A stretch of 64,000 nucleotides of DNA from Paracoccaceae bacterium (GCA_018223125.1 JAAEZA010000007.1:42098-106097), one strand, 5' to 3'. Positions 1 to 8,707 are shown, counted from the stretch's first letter. Numbers and translations: made by a program. The notes: a model not told the origin generated them from the sequence alone.

Positions 1-606
1 GTTCTGGCAGATATTCCGGTAAACGCGATCAAACTTGGCATGTTGTTTTCGCCCCGCATTATTGATGCGGTTGCAGATCAGCTTGCCGGTTTCCAGGGGC
101 CGATTGTTGTCGATCCGGTGATGATTGCAAAATCCGGCGATACGCTGCTGCAAGACGCCGCGATCAATGCGATGCGCGAAAAAATCCTGCCTATCGCCAC
201 TGTGCTGACACCGAACCTGCCCGAAGCCGCAACGCTGCTTGGCGTGGCAGAGGCAGAGACTCCGCAAGCAATGGCAGAGCAGGCTCAGGCCCTGATGGCG
301 CTCGGCCCGCAAGCAGTTTTGATGAAGGGCGGGCATTCCAGCGGCGAGACCTGTACGGATGTGCTGATCGGGCAAGAGGGCGAACCGCTGACCCTCTCTG
401 GGCCGCGTATCCACACCCGCAACACCCATGGCACCGGATGCACCTATTCCGCAGCCATTGCGGCCCATCTTGCCAAAGGTTCTAATCTGTCCGGCGCAGT
501 GACAGCCGCCCACAGCTATTTGCAGGCGGCGATCACATCGGCGGACCAGCTCTACATCGGGGCGGGGCACGGTCCGGTGCACCATTTCCACGGATACTGG
601 ACATGA
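1..606 (+). CDS. thiD: ThiD, HMP/HMP-P kinase (5' truncated by window)
   Basis: Bifunctional hydroxymethylpyrimidine / phosphomethylpyrimidine kinase, which makes HMP-PP for thiamine synthesis in the cytoplasm. The reading frame is open from base 1, so the N-terminal Rossmann-like part lies upstream of the window; the visible part is the C-terminal ~200 residues of a ~265-residue ribokinase-fold enzyme. The family signature is clear: VVDPVMIAKSGD and, near the end, NTHGTGCTYSAAIA, the anion-hole/catalytic Asp-Cys region of ThiD. The stop overlaps the thiO start as ATGA, so translation is probably coupled. Any TPP riboswitch for the operon would lie upstream of the window. Confidence 0.93.
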   Translation, partial: VLADIPVNAIKLGMLFSPRIIDAVADQLAGFQGPIVVDPVMIAKSGDTLLQDAAINAMREKILPIATVLTPNLPEAATLLGVAEAETPQAMAEQAQALMALGPQAVLMKGGHSSGETCTDVLIGQEGEPLTLSGPRIHTRNTHGTGCTYSAAIAAHLAKGSNLSGAVTAAHSYLQAAITSADQLYIGAGHGPVHHFHGYWT

Positions 607-1598
607 CAGACGTTACCGTCATAGGTGCGGGTGTGGCAGGGCTTTGCGTGGCCCGCAGCCTGCTGGATCGCGGGGCAGGTGTCACCCTGATCGACCGCCA
701 GCGTGAACTTGGCCCCGGGGCCTGTTCATGGTGGGCGGGCGGTATGCTCGCGCCCTATTGCGAAGGCGAAAGCGCCGAAGAACCTGTTGTTCGTCTGGGA
801 CAGGAAGCCGCTGACTGGTGGGAGGCCAAAACGCAGGCCGTCCACCGGCAGGGATCGCTGGTGGTGTCGCCCGCGCGGGACAGGTCCGAGCTGACCCGAT
901 TTGCCCGCCGCACGACCGGCTTTCGAGAGGTTTCGGGGGCCGAGATCGACGCACTGGAACCCGATCTGGGCGGGCGGTTTGCCAAAGGTCTGTTCTTTGA
1001 GACCGAGGCCCATCTGGCCCCGCGAGAAGCCCTGCAACGATTGCGGGCTTCGGTTCTGGCCGATGGTGCGGAATATGTTGTGGCAGATGCCGACCCTGTG
1101 GAGTACGCCGCCAAAGGATTGACGGTGGACTGTCGCGGGTTTCAGGCCCGCGCTGATCTGCCGGATCTGCGCGGCGTCAAGGGAGAGATGCTGGTGCTCT
1201 CCTGTCCCGATGTGTCCCTGTCCCGTCCGGTCCGTCTGTTGCATCCGCGCATCCCGCTTTACATCGTGCCGCGCGGTGACGGGGTTTTCATGCTTGGCGC
1301 AACGATGATCGAGGGGCAGGCAGGCCGGCATGTAACCGCCCGCGCCCTGCTGGAACTGCTCAGCGCGGCCTATGCCATCAACCCTGCCTTTGGCGAGGCC
1401 GAGGTGCTGGAGATCGGCGTCGACAGCCGCCCTGCCTTTGCCGACAACCTGCCCCGCATCCGCCAGAGCGGTAATCTGATCCGCGCCAACGGGCTGTTCA
1501 GGCACGGCTTTTTGCTGGCGCCTGCACTGGCGCGGATGGTGGCAGAGCGGATCTTTGACAACACAACACCGGAGGTGATGGATGAAACTGCAACTTAA
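603..1598 (+). CDS. thiO: ThiO, FAD-dependent glycine oxidase
   Basis: Oxidises glycine to iminoglycine, which ThiG uses to build the thiazole ring; aerobic thiamine pathways use ThiO in place of ThiH. The 331-residue protein opens with an FAD Rossmann motif (VTVIGAGVAGLCVARSL, residues ~4-20) and an acidic end to beta-2 (LIDRQ). A DAO-family C-terminal part follows, with the typical late glycine-rich segment (NGLFRHGFLLAPALA). Its start overlaps thiD by 4 bases and its last 17 bases overlap thiS, as expected for a tightly coupled thiazole module. Length fits the family (about 330-370). Confidence 0.92.
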   Translation: MTDVTVIGAGVAGLCVARSLLDRGAGVTLIDRQRELGPGACSWWAGGMLAPYCEGESAEEPVVRLGQEAADWWEAKTQAVHRQGSLVVSPARDRSELTRFARRTTGFREVSGAEIDALEPDLGGRFAKGLFFETEAHLAPREALQRLRASVLADGAEYVVADADPVEYAAKGLTVDCRGFQARADLPDLRGVKGEMLVLSCPDVSLSRPVRLLHPRIPLYIVPRGDGVFMLGATMIEGQAGRHVTARALLELLSAAYAINPAFGEAEVLEIGVDSRPAFADNLPRIRQSGNLIRANGLFRHGFLLAPALARMVAERIFDNTTPEVMDETAT

Positions 1599-1779
1599 CG
1601 GCGACATGATCGAAACACAGGCAGCCATGCTGGACGGGCTGCTGGAAGAACAGGGGTTCACCGGCGCAAAGATCGCAACCGCTGTGAACGGTGATTTCGT
1701 TCCGGCCCCCGCACGGGCCACATGTGCCCTGTCCGAAGGCGACCGTATCGAAGTGCTCGCCCCGATGCAGGGAGGCTGA
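1582..1779 (+). CDS. thiS: ThiS, sulfur carrier protein
   Basis: Ubiquitin-like sulfur carrier for thiazole formation. The 65-residue protein ends in the diagnostic Gly-Gly (QGG at the C-terminus), which ThiF adenylates and converts to a thiocarboxylate that donates sulfur to ThiG. The beta-grasp pattern is visible (MKLQLNGD..., then a hydrophobic helix, then RIEVLAPMQGG). It lies between thiO (17-base overlap) and thiG (3-base gap), the usual order. Nothing is odd in length or in the tail. Confidence 0.93.
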   Translation: MKLQLNGDMIETQAAMLDGLLEEQGFTGAKIATAVNGDFVPAPARATCALSEGDRIEVLAPMQGG

Positions 1780-1782
1780 TCC

Positions 1783-2556
1783 ATGCGGGATTTTTACGGA
1801 ACCACGCTGGCCAACGGCTTCATGTTGGGAACGGCACAATATCCTTCGCCTGCGATCCTTGCGGATGCCTTCCGGCGCAGCGGTGCCAGCGTTGCCACCG
1901 TGTCCCTGCGCCGTGAAAGCGGACAGGATCGCGCGGGGCAGGACTTCTGGCAGATGATCCGTGCGCTGGATGTGCATATCCTGCCCAACACCGCCGGATG
2001 CCACAGTGTGAAAGAGGCCGTGACAACCGCCCATATGGCGCGGGAAGTCTTTGATACGAAGTGGATCAAACTTGAGGTGATCGGAGAGGAAGACACCCTG
2101 CAACCGGATGTTTTCGGGCTGGTAGAGGCCGCGCGTATCCTGACCGAAGACGGCTTTCAGGTCTTTCCCTACACCACCGAGGATCTGGTGGTGGCGGACC
2201 GTCTGCTGCACGCCGGCTGCGAGGTTTTGATGCCATGGGGCGCACCCATCGGCTCGGGGTTGGGGTTGAACAACCTGTTCGGTCTACGCGCGATGCGGGC
2301 CCATTTTCCCGACGTGCCACTGGTGATTGACGCGGGTCTCGGCCTGCCGTCACAGGCAGCGCAAGCGATGGAACTGGGGTTTGATGCGGTTCTGCTGAAC
2401 ACCGCCGTTGCCAAGTCCGGAGATCCCGCCGGTATGGCCGAAGCCTTTGCCACCGCGATCCGCGCAGGCCAGCTTGGCGCTGCCGCTGATCCGATGGAAC
2501 CCCGTGATATGGCCGCCCCTTCAACCCCCGTAATTGGAAAGGCGTTCCTGTCATGA
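1783..2556 (+). CDS. thiG: ThiG, thiazole synthase
   Basis: Condenses deoxyxylulose 5-phosphate, dehydroglycine from ThiO and sulfur from ThiS thiocarboxylate into the thiazole phosphate. It is a TIM barrel of 257 residues. The Schiff-base lysine sits in WIKLEVIG (around residue 90), and the phosphate/active-site segments [13 protein letters not shown] and [12 protein letters not shown] match ThiG. Start ATG follows an AGGGAGG-like ribosome site at the end of thiS; the 3' end overlaps thiE by 4 bases (ATGA). Confidence 0.95.
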   Translation: MRDFYGTTLANGFMLGTAQYPSPAILADAFRRSGASVATVSLRRESGQDRAGQDFWQMIRALDVHILPNTAGCHSVKEAVTTAHMAREVFDTKWIKLEVIGEEDTLQPDVFGLVEAARILTEDGFQVFPYTTEDLVVADRLLHAGCEVLMPWGAPIGSGLGLNNLFGLRAMRAHFPDVPLVIDAGLGLPSQAAQAMELGFDAVLLNTAVAKSGDPAGMAEAFATAIRAGQLGAAADPMEPRDMAAPSTPVIGKAFLS

Positions 2557-3149
2557 CACTCGACCGTTTTTATCCCATTTTTGACAGCGCCGACTGGCTG
2601 GAACGGCTGGTGCCCCTTGGCATCAGGCTGGTGCAACTGCGCATCAAGGACCAGACCAAGGAGGAAATCCGCGATCAGGTCCGCCGTGCAAAAGCGGTTT
2701 GTGCGGCCCATGATTGCACTCTGGTTATCAACGATTACTGGCAGATCGCAATCGAAGAAGGCTGCGACTGGCTGCATCTGGGACAGGAGGATCTCGACAC
2801 CGCAGATATTGCCGCGATCCGTGCGGCGGGATTGCGGCTCGGGGTCAGTACCCATGACAAGGCGGAACTCTACCGCGCGTTGGAACTGACACCGGATTAC
2901 ATCGCGCTTGGTCCGATTTACCCGACCATTCTGAAAAAGATGAAATGGCATGAGCAGGGGGTGGATCGTCTGGCAAAGTGGCGTGACCGGATCGGGGACA
3001 CGCCCCTGATTGCCATTGGCGGCATGTCTATTGAGCGTGCGTCAGGCGCCTTTGACGCAGGCGCGGATGTGGTGGCAGCGGTGACGGACATAACACTGAA
3101 CGACAGCCCCGAGGACCGCGTTCGCGCATGGCTGGCGGCGACCCGATGA
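2553..3149 (+). CDS. thiE: ThiE, thiamine phosphate synthase
   Basis: Joins HMP-PP and thiazole phosphate to thiamine phosphate. The 198-residue TIM-barrel protein has ThiE features: the substrate segment [19 protein letters not shown] (pyrophosphate/Mg region), [10 protein letters not shown] and the phosphate loop [11 protein letters not shown]. Within the operon it overlaps thiG upstream and thiF downstream (ATGA at 3146-3149). It is slightly shorter than the E. coli enzyme (~211) but has all expected segments. Confidence 0.93.
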   Translation: MTLDRFYPIFDSADWLERLVPLGIRLVQLRIKDQTKEEIRDQVRRAKAVCAAHDCTLVINDYWQIAIEEGCDWLHLGQEDLDTADIAAIRAAGLRLGVSTHDKAELYRALELTPDYIALGPIYPTILKKMKWHEQGVDRLAKWRDRIGDTPLIAIGGMSIERASGAFDAGADVVAAVTDITLNDSPEDRVRAWLAATR

Positions 3150-4132
3150 CCCGTTATGAAAGACAGATGATCCTTCCCGAAGTCGGCCCGGAAGGTCAGG
3201 CGGCAATTCGGTCCGCCCGCGTTTTGGTGGTCGGGGCAGGGGGGCTGGGTGCACCGGTTCTGCAATATCTTGTCGGGGCCGGAGTGGGCAACATCACGCT
3301 GCTGGATGCTGATACGGTTTCCTTGTCGAACCTCCATCGCCAGACCCTCTTCCGGCAGGAAGATGCGGGCAGACCCAAGGCCGAGGCCGCTGCAAAAACA
3401 CTGCGCGATTTGAACGGGGACTGCACGATTACGACGCTTTTCAAAGTGCTCGACCCGCAGAATGCAGATGATCTGGTCGCGCAAAACACGCTGGTGCTGG
3501 ATTGTGCGGACAGTTTCGCCGTCAGCTACGTGTTGTCGGATAGCTGCCTGCGCCACAAGGTTCCGCTGATCAGTGCCTCGGTGCTGGGCTTTGCGGGATA
3601 TGTGGGCGGTTTCTGCGGCACGGCGCCTTCCCTGCGGGCAGTATTTCCCGACCTGCCAGACCGTGCCGCCACCTGCGCAACTGCCGGTGTGATGGGGCCG
3701 GTTGTCGGGCTGATCGGGGCCGCGCAGGCGCAAATGGCGCTGGGGGTGCTGATCGGGCAGAGTCCCTCACCGCTCGGGCAGGTGATCAGCTTTGACATGC
3801 ACCGGTTTCACAGCGGCGGGTTCCGCTTTGACACAGCGCCCGAACCCGAAGCAGACCTGCGCTTTATCGCAGCACAGCAGATCGCGGCTGCGGATTTCGT
3901 CGTGGACCTGCGGGGCGAAGATGAAGCACCCGTAACCGTCATCCCTACCGCGCAGCGCCTTACCGTGGCGCAGTTTGCGGCGGAAAATCCAAAACCCAGA
4001 AACGGACAGCGTGCCGTCTTTGCCTGTCGCTCGGGCCTCAGGGCCTGGAATGCGGCAACTCACCTGCGGTCCTACTGGGACGGCGACATCTCTTTAATTG
4101 CTCTTGGCGATACGCCGGAAAACGAAAGGTAA
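3146..4132 (+). CDS. thiF: ThiF-type adenylyltransferase with C-terminal rhodanese domain
   Basis: E1-like enzyme that should adenylate the ThiS C-terminus. I place the start at 3146, where ATGA overlaps the thiE stop, rather than 18 bases upstream. Residues ~1-240 are ThiF/MoeB-like: N-terminal [14 protein letters not shown], nucleotide loop VLVVGAGGLGAP, LLDADTVSLSNLHRQ and the active-site Cys in ATCATAGVMGP. The usual zinc pair CxxC before that Cys is replaced by SLRA, and I see no second CxxC. Residues ~245-328 form a rhodanese-like domain with a Cys loop (FACRSGLRAW). The fusion could supply the persulfide directly, as proposed for MoeZ/MOCS3-type proteins. Next is a transporter gene 4 bases away. 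Confidence 0.88.
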   Translation: MTRYERQMILPEVGPEGQAAIRSARVLVVGAGGLGAPVLQYLVGAGVGNITLLDADTVSLSNLHRQTLFRQEDAGRPKAEAAAKTLRDLNGDCTITTLFKVLDPQNADDLVAQNTLVLDCADSFAVSYVLSDSCLRHKVPLISASVLGFAGYVGGFCGTAPSLRAVFPDLPDRAATCATAGVMGPVVGLIGAAQAQMALGVLIGQSPSPLGQVISFDMHRFHSGGFRFDTAPEPEADLRFIAAQQIAAADFVVDLRGEDEAPVTVIPTAQRLTVAQFAAENPKPRNGQRAVFACRSGLRAWNAATHLRSYWDGDISLIALGDTPENER

Positions 4133-4136
4133 TACC

Positions 4137-5075
4137 ATGAAACTTCCTTCCCTTGTTGCGGTCCTGACCCTGACAGCCTCGCCGTTGCTGGCGCAGGATA
4201 AAATGACCCTGCTGCTGGACTGGTTCGTAAACCCCGATCATGGCCCTGTGATCGTTGCGCAGGAAAAAGGCTATTTTGCCGATCAAAATCTTGAAGTGGA
4301 AATCGTCGCTCCCGCCGACCCGTCAGATCCGCCGAAAATGGTTGCCGCGGGCAAGGCTGATCTGGCGATTTCCTACCAGCCGCAACTGCACCTGCAAATC
4401 CATGAAGGTCTGCCGTTGCAGCGGGTTGGAACACTGGTGGCAACTCCGCTGAACTGTCTGCTGGCGCTGGAGGACGGGCCAGTCAAATCCCCTGCCGATC
4501 TGGCAGGCAAGAAGGTCGGCTTTTCCGTCGGCGGCGTTGAAGAAGCCGTGCTCGGTTCGATCCTGCGCCACAACGGTTTGACGCTGGGGGATGTGGAACT
4601 GGTGAATGTGAACTGGTCCCTGTCGCCTTCGCTGATGTCGGGGCAGGTTGATGCGGTGATCGGCGCCTATCGCAACTTCGAGCTGAACCAGATGGACATC
4701 GAAGGTGTCAAAGGCAAGTGTTTCTTTGTCGAGGAACAGGGCCTGCCCGCCTATGACCAGCTGATCTACGTGGCCAACACCGAAACCATGGACAAGGACA
4801 TGATCGCGCGTTTTCTGGCTGCGACCGAGAAAGCCACCCAGTACATCGTGAACCACCCGACCGAAAGCTGGGAGATTTTTGCTTCCACTTCGGCAGAGTT
4901 GCGGGACGAGCTGAACGCCCGCGCCTGGGTGGATACCGTGCCCCGTTTTGCCCTGCGCCCTACGGCCATGGATGCGGGCCGCTATGCCGCCTTTGAACGC
5001 TTTCTGAAAGAGGCCGATCTGATCCCGTCCGAAAACCCCGTTTCTGCAATCGCCATCGACGTGACAGTGAAATGA
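4137..5075 (+). CDS. thiY: ThiY-like periplasmic pyrimidine-binding protein
   Basis: Substrate-binding protein of an NMT1/THI5-like ABC importer for a thiamine-pyrimidine precursor such as formylaminopyrimidine. I choose the ATG at 4137 because it starts a clear Sec signal peptide (MKLPSLVAVLTLTASPLLAQ) after a GAAAGG ribosome site. The mature domain begins MTLLLDWFVNPDHGP, the typical NMT1 opening, followed by EKGYFADQNLEVEIV. With tenA, thiZ and thiX immediately downstream and overlapping, this is the ThiXYZ-TenA salvage module. The exact ligand cannot be read from sequence. Confidence 0.88.
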   Translation: MKLPSLVAVLTLTASPLLAQDKMTLLLDWFVNPDHGPVIVAQEKGYFADQNLEVEIVAPADPSDPPKMVAAGKADLAISYQPQLHLQIHEGLPLQRVGTLVATPLNCLLALEDGPVKSPADLAGKKVGFSVGGVEEAVLGSILRHNGLTLGDVELVNVNWSLSPSLMSGQVDAVIGAYRNFELNQMDIEGVKGKCFFVEEQGLPAYDQLIYVANTETMDKDMIARFLAATEKATQYIVNHPTESWEIFASTSAELRDELNARAWVDTVPRFALRPTAMDAGRYAAFERFLKEADLIPSENPVSAIAIDVTVK

Positions 5076-5755
5076 GCGCGCCTGATTACGGTAAAACCTT
5101 TGGTCTGCTCCGCACAGGCGCAGGCCAGACCTGGAGCGATTACACCCGTCACGCTTTTGTCGAAGGCTTGCGCGACGGAAGCCTGCCACGGGAATGTTTC
5201 CTGCATTATCTGGTACAGGATTACGTATTTCTGGTGCACTTCGCCCGTGCGTGGTCTCTGGGGGTCGTGAAGTCCGAAACACAGGAAGAGATGCGGGTCT
5301 GTGCCCAGACGGTGGATGCGCTCGTCAATCACGAGATGTCGCTGCATGTGAAAACCTGCGCGGCGGCAGGAATAGATGAATCCGCGCTTTTCAATGCAGC
5401 AGAAGCCGACGGAAACCTTGCCTACACGCGCTATGTGCTGGATGCGGGTATGCAGGGGGATTTTGTAGACCTTGTCGCCGCCCTGTCTCCTTGTGTTATG
5501 GGATACGGTGAAATCGGCCTGCGTCTGGCGGCAGAGAAATCTGCGGATACACCTTACAGCGAATGGATCGCGACCTATGCAGATCCCGAATATCAGGGCG
5601 TTTGTACTACAGTCGGCGAGATGCTTGATAACGCTGTGGCGCGTCGTATCGGTGACCTCGCTACATCACCGCGCCGCGCATCCGTTCAGGCACGGTTTAC
5701 CAAAGCCACCGCACTGGAAGTCGGCTTCTGGCAGATGGGGTTGTCCCCGCAATGA
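5072..5755 (+). CDS. tenA: TenA, aminopyrimidine aminohydrolase
   Basis: All-helical TenA/thiaminase II enzyme that hydrolyses aminomethyl-pyrimidine (a thiamine breakdown product) to HMP for reuse by ThiD. The 227-residue protein keeps the family catalytic Cys in ALSPCVMGYGEIG and the C-terminal Glu helix (TALEVGFWQMG); an N-terminal Asp/Tyr-rich segment (YLVQDYVFLVHFARAW) matches the active-site pocket. It overlaps thiY and thiZ by 4 bases each, so pyrimidine uptake and conversion are coupled. Confidence 0.93.
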   Translation: MSAPDYGKTFGLLRTGAGQTWSDYTRHAFVEGLRDGSLPRECFLHYLVQDYVFLVHFARAWSLGVVKSETQEEMRVCAQTVDALVNHEMSLHVKTCAAAGIDESALFNAAEADGNLAYTRYVLDAGMQGDFVDLVAALSPCVMGYGEIGLRLAAEKSADTPYSEWIATYADPEYQGVCTTVGEMLDNAVARRIGDLATSPRRASVQARFTKATALEVGFWQMGLSPQ

Positions 5756-6477
5756 ACCGGACTCCGGGAATACTCCTGTCCGGACAGCACTATCTGGAAG
5801 GGCAGCTTTTGTTCAAAGCGGAACTGGAGCTGCCTGCCGGTGAGTGGACCTGCCTTCTGGGGCGTTCGGGTGTTGGGAAGTCGACAATCCTGCGTCTGAT
5901 CCTGGGGTTGGAAACCGGCGGGCGCTTTGAAGGCAGCATCACTGCCACGGACGGTGTGCCGCTGGACCGGCGCATCGGGTATATGGCGCAATCCGATTTG
6001 CTGCTGCCCTGGCTTACCGTTCTGGAAAACATCTGCATCGGTGCGAGGCTGCGCGGGACTGCTCCTGATCTTGAAAGGGCGCAGGTCTTGCTTGATCGTG
6101 TCGGACTGGCCGATAGGGCAGGTGCGAAACCGGCAGCCCTGTCGGGTGGAATGCGGCAGCGGGCAGCACTGGCGCGAACCCTGATGGAAGACCAGCCGGT
6201 GGTATTTCTGGATGAACCGTTTTCGGCACTCGACGCAGGAACGCGGGCTGATATGCAAGAGCTTGCGGTAGAAGTGTTAGCGGGGCGGACAGTCCTTCTG
6301 GTCACCCATGATCCGGCAGAGGCAACACGGCTGGCAGATCAGATTATCGTCTTATCTGCCGCAGGTGCGGCCCCTTGGCCGGTGCCGCCCAGTCCCCCGT
6401 TGCGCAGCCTGAGTGATCCGGAAACGCTGTCTTGTCAGACCCGTTTGCTCGACCATTTGCGCGGAGTAGAAGCATGA
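5752..6477 (+). CDS. thiZ: ThiZ-like ABC transporter ATPase
   Basis: ATP-binding subunit of the pyrimidine importer. Walker A is GRSGVGKST (around residue 38), the signature is LSGGMRQR, Walker B is VVFLDEPF and the switch His is in LLVTHDPAEA. At 241 residues it is a standard nitrate/sulfonate/taurine-class importer ATPase. It lies between tenA and the permease with ATGA overlaps on both sides. Confidence 0.9.
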   Translation: MNRTPGILLSGQHYLEGQLLFKAELELPAGEWTCLLGRSGVGKSTILRLILGLETGGRFEGSITATDGVPLDRRIGYMAQSDLLLPWLTVLENICIGARLRGTAPDLERAQVLLDRVGLADRAGAKPAALSGGMRQRAALARTLMEDQPVVFLDEPFSALDAGTRADMQELAVEVLAGRTVLLVTHDPAEATRLADQIIVLSAAGAAPWPVPPSPPLRSLSDPETLSCQTRLLDHLRGVEA

Positions 6478-7229
6478 GATCATTTGACATCGTGCTTGCT
6501 GTGGGGATCGGTCTTGCCTTGTGGCAGGGTCTGGTGATCCTGACGGATGCGCCGCATTTTATCCTGCCTTCCCCGCTTCGGGTGGCTCAGGCCATGTGGC
6601 ACAGTCGCGTTATCATTGCAGAAAACGCATTTGTCACCGCCAGTGAAGTGGCGCTCGGCTTGTTGTTTGGTTCCCTGCTCGGGGTGGCAACGGCGATCCA
6701 GCTTGCGCTGTCCCGCACGGCCGAGCGTATCATGTTGCCGATCCTTGTGTTTACCCAGGCCGTTCCGGTGTTCGCGCTGGCCCCTGTTCTGACGCTTTGG
6801 TTCGGGTACGGGATGGGGTCAAAAATTGTGATGGCGGTTCTGATTATCTACTTTCCGGTTACCTCTGCCTTCCATGACGGATTGACCCGAATTGATCAGA
6901 ACTATCGTGATCTTGCACAGAGTATGGGCGCGAAAAAATTTCAGTTCTTGCGCCAGATCCAGATTCCGAACGCCTTGCCCAGTCTTGGCACCGGTCTGAA
7001 ACTGGCGGCGGTTTATGCACCGATCGGTGCTGTCATCGGGGAGTGGGTCGGGGCGTCAAAGGGGTTGGGGTACCTTATGCTGCTGGCTAATGGCCGCGCC
7101 AAGATTGACCTGATGTTTGCCAGCCTGATCGTGCTGGCCTGTCTGACGGTCCTGCTCCATATCGCAGTCGGCCTTCTGGCGTCCCGCCTGTCGCGTTATG
7201 CAGGTGGAGAGGTGTCCCGAACGCGGTAA
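6474..7229 (+). CDS. thiX: ThiX-like ABC transporter permease
   Basis: Membrane subunit of the pyrimidine importer, about 251 residues with several hydrophobic segments and the EAA-type loop (YRDLAQSMGAKKFQFLRQIQ) that contacts the ATPase. I take the ATG at 6474 because it overlaps the thiZ stop as ATGA and starts directly before the first membrane helix; a start 42 bases upstream would add a short Arg-rich tail. Last gene of the operon, followed by a rho-independent terminator. Confidence 0.9.
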   Translation: MRSFDIVLAVGIGLALWQGLVILTDAPHFILPSPLRVAQAMWHSRVIIAENAFVTASEVALGLLFGSLLGVATAIQLALSRTAERIMLPILVFTQAVPVFALAPVLTLWFGYGMGSKIVMAVLIIYFPVTSAFHDGLTRIDQNYRDLAQSMGAKKFQFLRQIQIPNALPSLGTGLKLAAVYAPIGAVIGEWVGASKGLGYLMLLANGRAKIDLMFASLIVLACLTVLLHIAVGLLASRLSRYAGGEVSRTR

Positions 7230-7237
7230 AACAACCA

Positions 7238-7263
7238 AACGGCCCCGTTATGGGGCCGTTTTC
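7238..7263 (+). terminator. Rho-independent terminator of the thiamine operon
   Basis: Perfect 9-bp stem AACGGCCCC / GGGGCCGTT with a 5-base loop, followed by TTTTC. It lies 9 bases after the thiX stop. Because the next gene converges from the other strand and the stem is flanked by A-rich and T-rich ends, it may stop both transcripts. Confidence 0.88.
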
Positions 7264-7280
7264 CCGTCATGGTTAGGGTA

Positions 7281-7631
7281 TCAGAACCAGTAGGTTGGTA
7301 CGCCGTAATGGTCATGGGTGCGGCGTTCCCATTCACGGTCCGTGTACCAGTTGTCGTGACGTTCCGGTGCGCCCTTCACCTCAAACTCGGTCAGGTCGGT
7401 GACGAAGCCGTCTTTGGCCGGATCATAGGTCAGCTTGCCCCATGGCACCGGATGGTGATCCTCGCCCATCCCGAGAAAGCCGCCAAAGCCCATGACGGCA
7501 TAAGCCACGTTGCCTGACAGTTTATCAATCAAAAGGTGGTCAATGTGGCCGATCTTGGTTCCGTCGGCACCGTACACATTCGTACCGTTTACATCGGCAG
7601 AAGAAACCAGACTGCTGGATGAAGTCGTCAT
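7281..7631 (-). CDS. PRC-barrel domain protein, stress-regulated
   Basis: A 116-residue soluble protein with a PRC-barrel core: GTKIGHIDHLLIDKLSGNVAYAVMGFGGFLGMGEDHHPVPW fits the family, split here as GTKIGHIDHLLIDK, then AYAVMGFGGFLGMG, then HHPVPW. The N-terminus is Ser-rich and the C-terminus is Tyr/Trp-rich (WERRTHDHYGVPTYWF). PRC-barrel proteins of this size in alphaproteobacteria are commonly general-stress proteins of unknown mechanism. A candidate EcfG promoter lies just upstream, which supports that role. Ribosome site AGGAGGA precedes the ATG. Confidence 0.85.
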   Translation of the reverse strand: MTTSSSSLVSSADVNGTNVYGADGTKIGHIDHLLIDKLSGNVAYAVMGFGGFLGMGEDHHPVPWGKLTYDPAKDGFVTDLTEFEVKGAPERHDNWYTDREWERRTHDHYGVPTYWF

Positions 7632-7668
7632 TTAATAATCCTCCTTTGTTGAGTGTTCATGCTTCCAC

Positions 7669-7694
7669 AACGAGCGACAGGGGCCGAGAGTTCC
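7669..7694 (-). promoter_or_regulatory. EcfG-type general stress promoter for the PRC-barrel gene
   Basis: On the minus strand the sequence reads GGAAC-N17-CGTT, the alphaproteobacterial EcfG consensus (-35 at 7690-7694, -10 at 7669-7672). The -10 is 38 bases upstream of the start codon at 7631. It forms a divergent pair with the plus-strand promoter at 7816. Confidence 0.78.
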
Positions 7695-7815
7695 TGCCGT
7701 TTCCGGTGTCGGCATCCGCTGGCAGGAATCCACCGATCCACCCCGTGTTTCATGGGCAAGTCCAGCGTTTTTCCGCCGCCGGACCAGCCTATCCTCATTC
7801 CTAGAATCACCATCG

Positions 7816-7840
7816 GGAACTTTTTTGTGAGCCGTGCGTT
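7816..7840 (+). promoter_or_regulatory. EcfG-type general stress promoter for the small membrane gene cluster
   Basis: GGAAC (7816-7820), 16-base spacer, CGTT (7837-7840), an exact match to the EcfG consensus. It lies 58 bases before the small membrane peptide at 7899 and likely reads on through 8007-8779. Confidence 0.8.
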
Positions 7841-7898
7841 ATTTTTCCACGAGCGCCTGGCGCCCGTATCAGGCGTAGCCACTAAACGGAGAATAAAA

Positions 7899-7973
7899 AT
7901 GCACGGAATTATCTACCTTGTCGGACTGGTCGTCGTTGTACTGGCGGTTCTTTCACTTCTCGGCCTCGGTTGA
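7899..7973 (+). CDS. 24-residue single-pass membrane peptide
   Basis: Tiny ORF encoding 24 residues, almost all hydrophobic after MHG (IIYLVGLVVVVLAVLSLLG), so a single transmembrane helix. A good ribosome site (ACGGAGAA) precedes the ATG, and an EcfG promoter lies 58 bases upstream. Function unknown; it may be a small stress-induced membrane protein. It is too short for homology arguments, so support rests on ribosome site, promoter and composition. Confidence 0.62.
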   Translation: MHGIIYLVGLVVVVLAVLSLLGLG

Positions 7974-8006
7974 GGTCGCCAATCCAACTTTAAAAGGGAA
8001 AAGCTT

Positions 8007-8696
8007 ATGACTGAACGAACTCAGGGTTTGGCCGCTGCGCCTGTCGCCTATCAGCATGACGCAAGCTATGTGGACTGGTCGTCCATCATCGCCGGTGCTG
8101 TTGTTGCATCAGGCATTGCGTTTGTGTTCACCACATTTGGCGCGGCGCTCGGCCTGTCGTTGGTCTCCCCGTACGAGGGTGACGGCTCGGCGATGGCATC
8201 CATGATTGCTATAGGCTCCTGGATGTTGTGGACGACGATCTCCAGCTTCATGGTGGGGGGATATATCGCCGGACGGATGCGCCGCCGGATTGATCCGGTG
8301 AACGATGATGAGGCCGCTGTGAGAGATGGTATCCACGGACTGGCCGTTTGGGGCGTGGCTCTATTGCTTGGCGCGTTTCTGCTCGGGTCTACGGCGGATA
8401 CTGCTGTCAAGGCGACAGCAGATGTTAGCACCGCCATCGCAACCGTTGCGGATGATGCAGTGAACGTGGAGGCAGCAGCGGAGCAGCCGGTACAACAGGC
8501 AGCAGCAGCCACGGACATGACGGAGGCGGAAGCAAAAGAAGCCGCCGAAACCGCACGGATTTATTCTGTCATTTCCGCGTTCATCGCAGGATCTTCCCTG
8601 CTGATCGCCGCAGCTGGCGCCTATTGGGCCGCCGGAATGGGCGGGCAACACCGTGACGAAGGCCGCGTTTCCGGGCGCTTTGGCCGCTGGACATAG
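8007..8696 (+). CDS. Multi-pass membrane protein, function unknown
   Basis: A 229-residue membrane protein. Residues ~25-50 (SSIIAGAVVASGIAFVFTTF), ~65-90 and ~112-128 form helices, then an Ala-rich soluble stretch (~130-178), then a final helix (~180-200, SVISAFIAGSSLLIAAAGAYW). The SIIAGAVVASGIAFVFTTFG and GGYIAGRMRRR segments resemble the uncharacterised membrane proteins often labelled PhnA-like or TIGR04086-like in Rhodobacteraceae; I do not assign a function. It lies between two tiny membrane ORFs and probably belongs to the EcfG-driven unit. AAAGGGAA before the ATG is a plausible ribosome site. Confidence 0.82.
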   Translation: MTERTQGLAAAPVAYQHDASYVDWSSIIAGAVVASGIAFVFTTFGAALGLSLVSPYEGDGSAMASMIAIGSWMLWTTISSFMVGGYIAGRMRRRIDPVNDDEAAVRDGIHGLAVWGVALLLGAFLLGSTADTAVKATADVSTAIATVADDAVNVEAAAEQPVQQAAAATDMTEAEAKEAAETARIYSVISAFIAGSSLLIAAAGAYWAAGMGGQHRDEGRVSGRFGRWT

Positions 8697-8707
8697 GAGG
8701 AAGACAG

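Noticed and set aside
1..606. TPP riboswitch for the thi operon
   Set aside because: The operon start lies upstream of the window; no THI-box is expected or seen inside it.
726..1784. 352-residue minus-strand frame
   Set aside because: Antisense to thiO and thiS, which carry unambiguous motifs.
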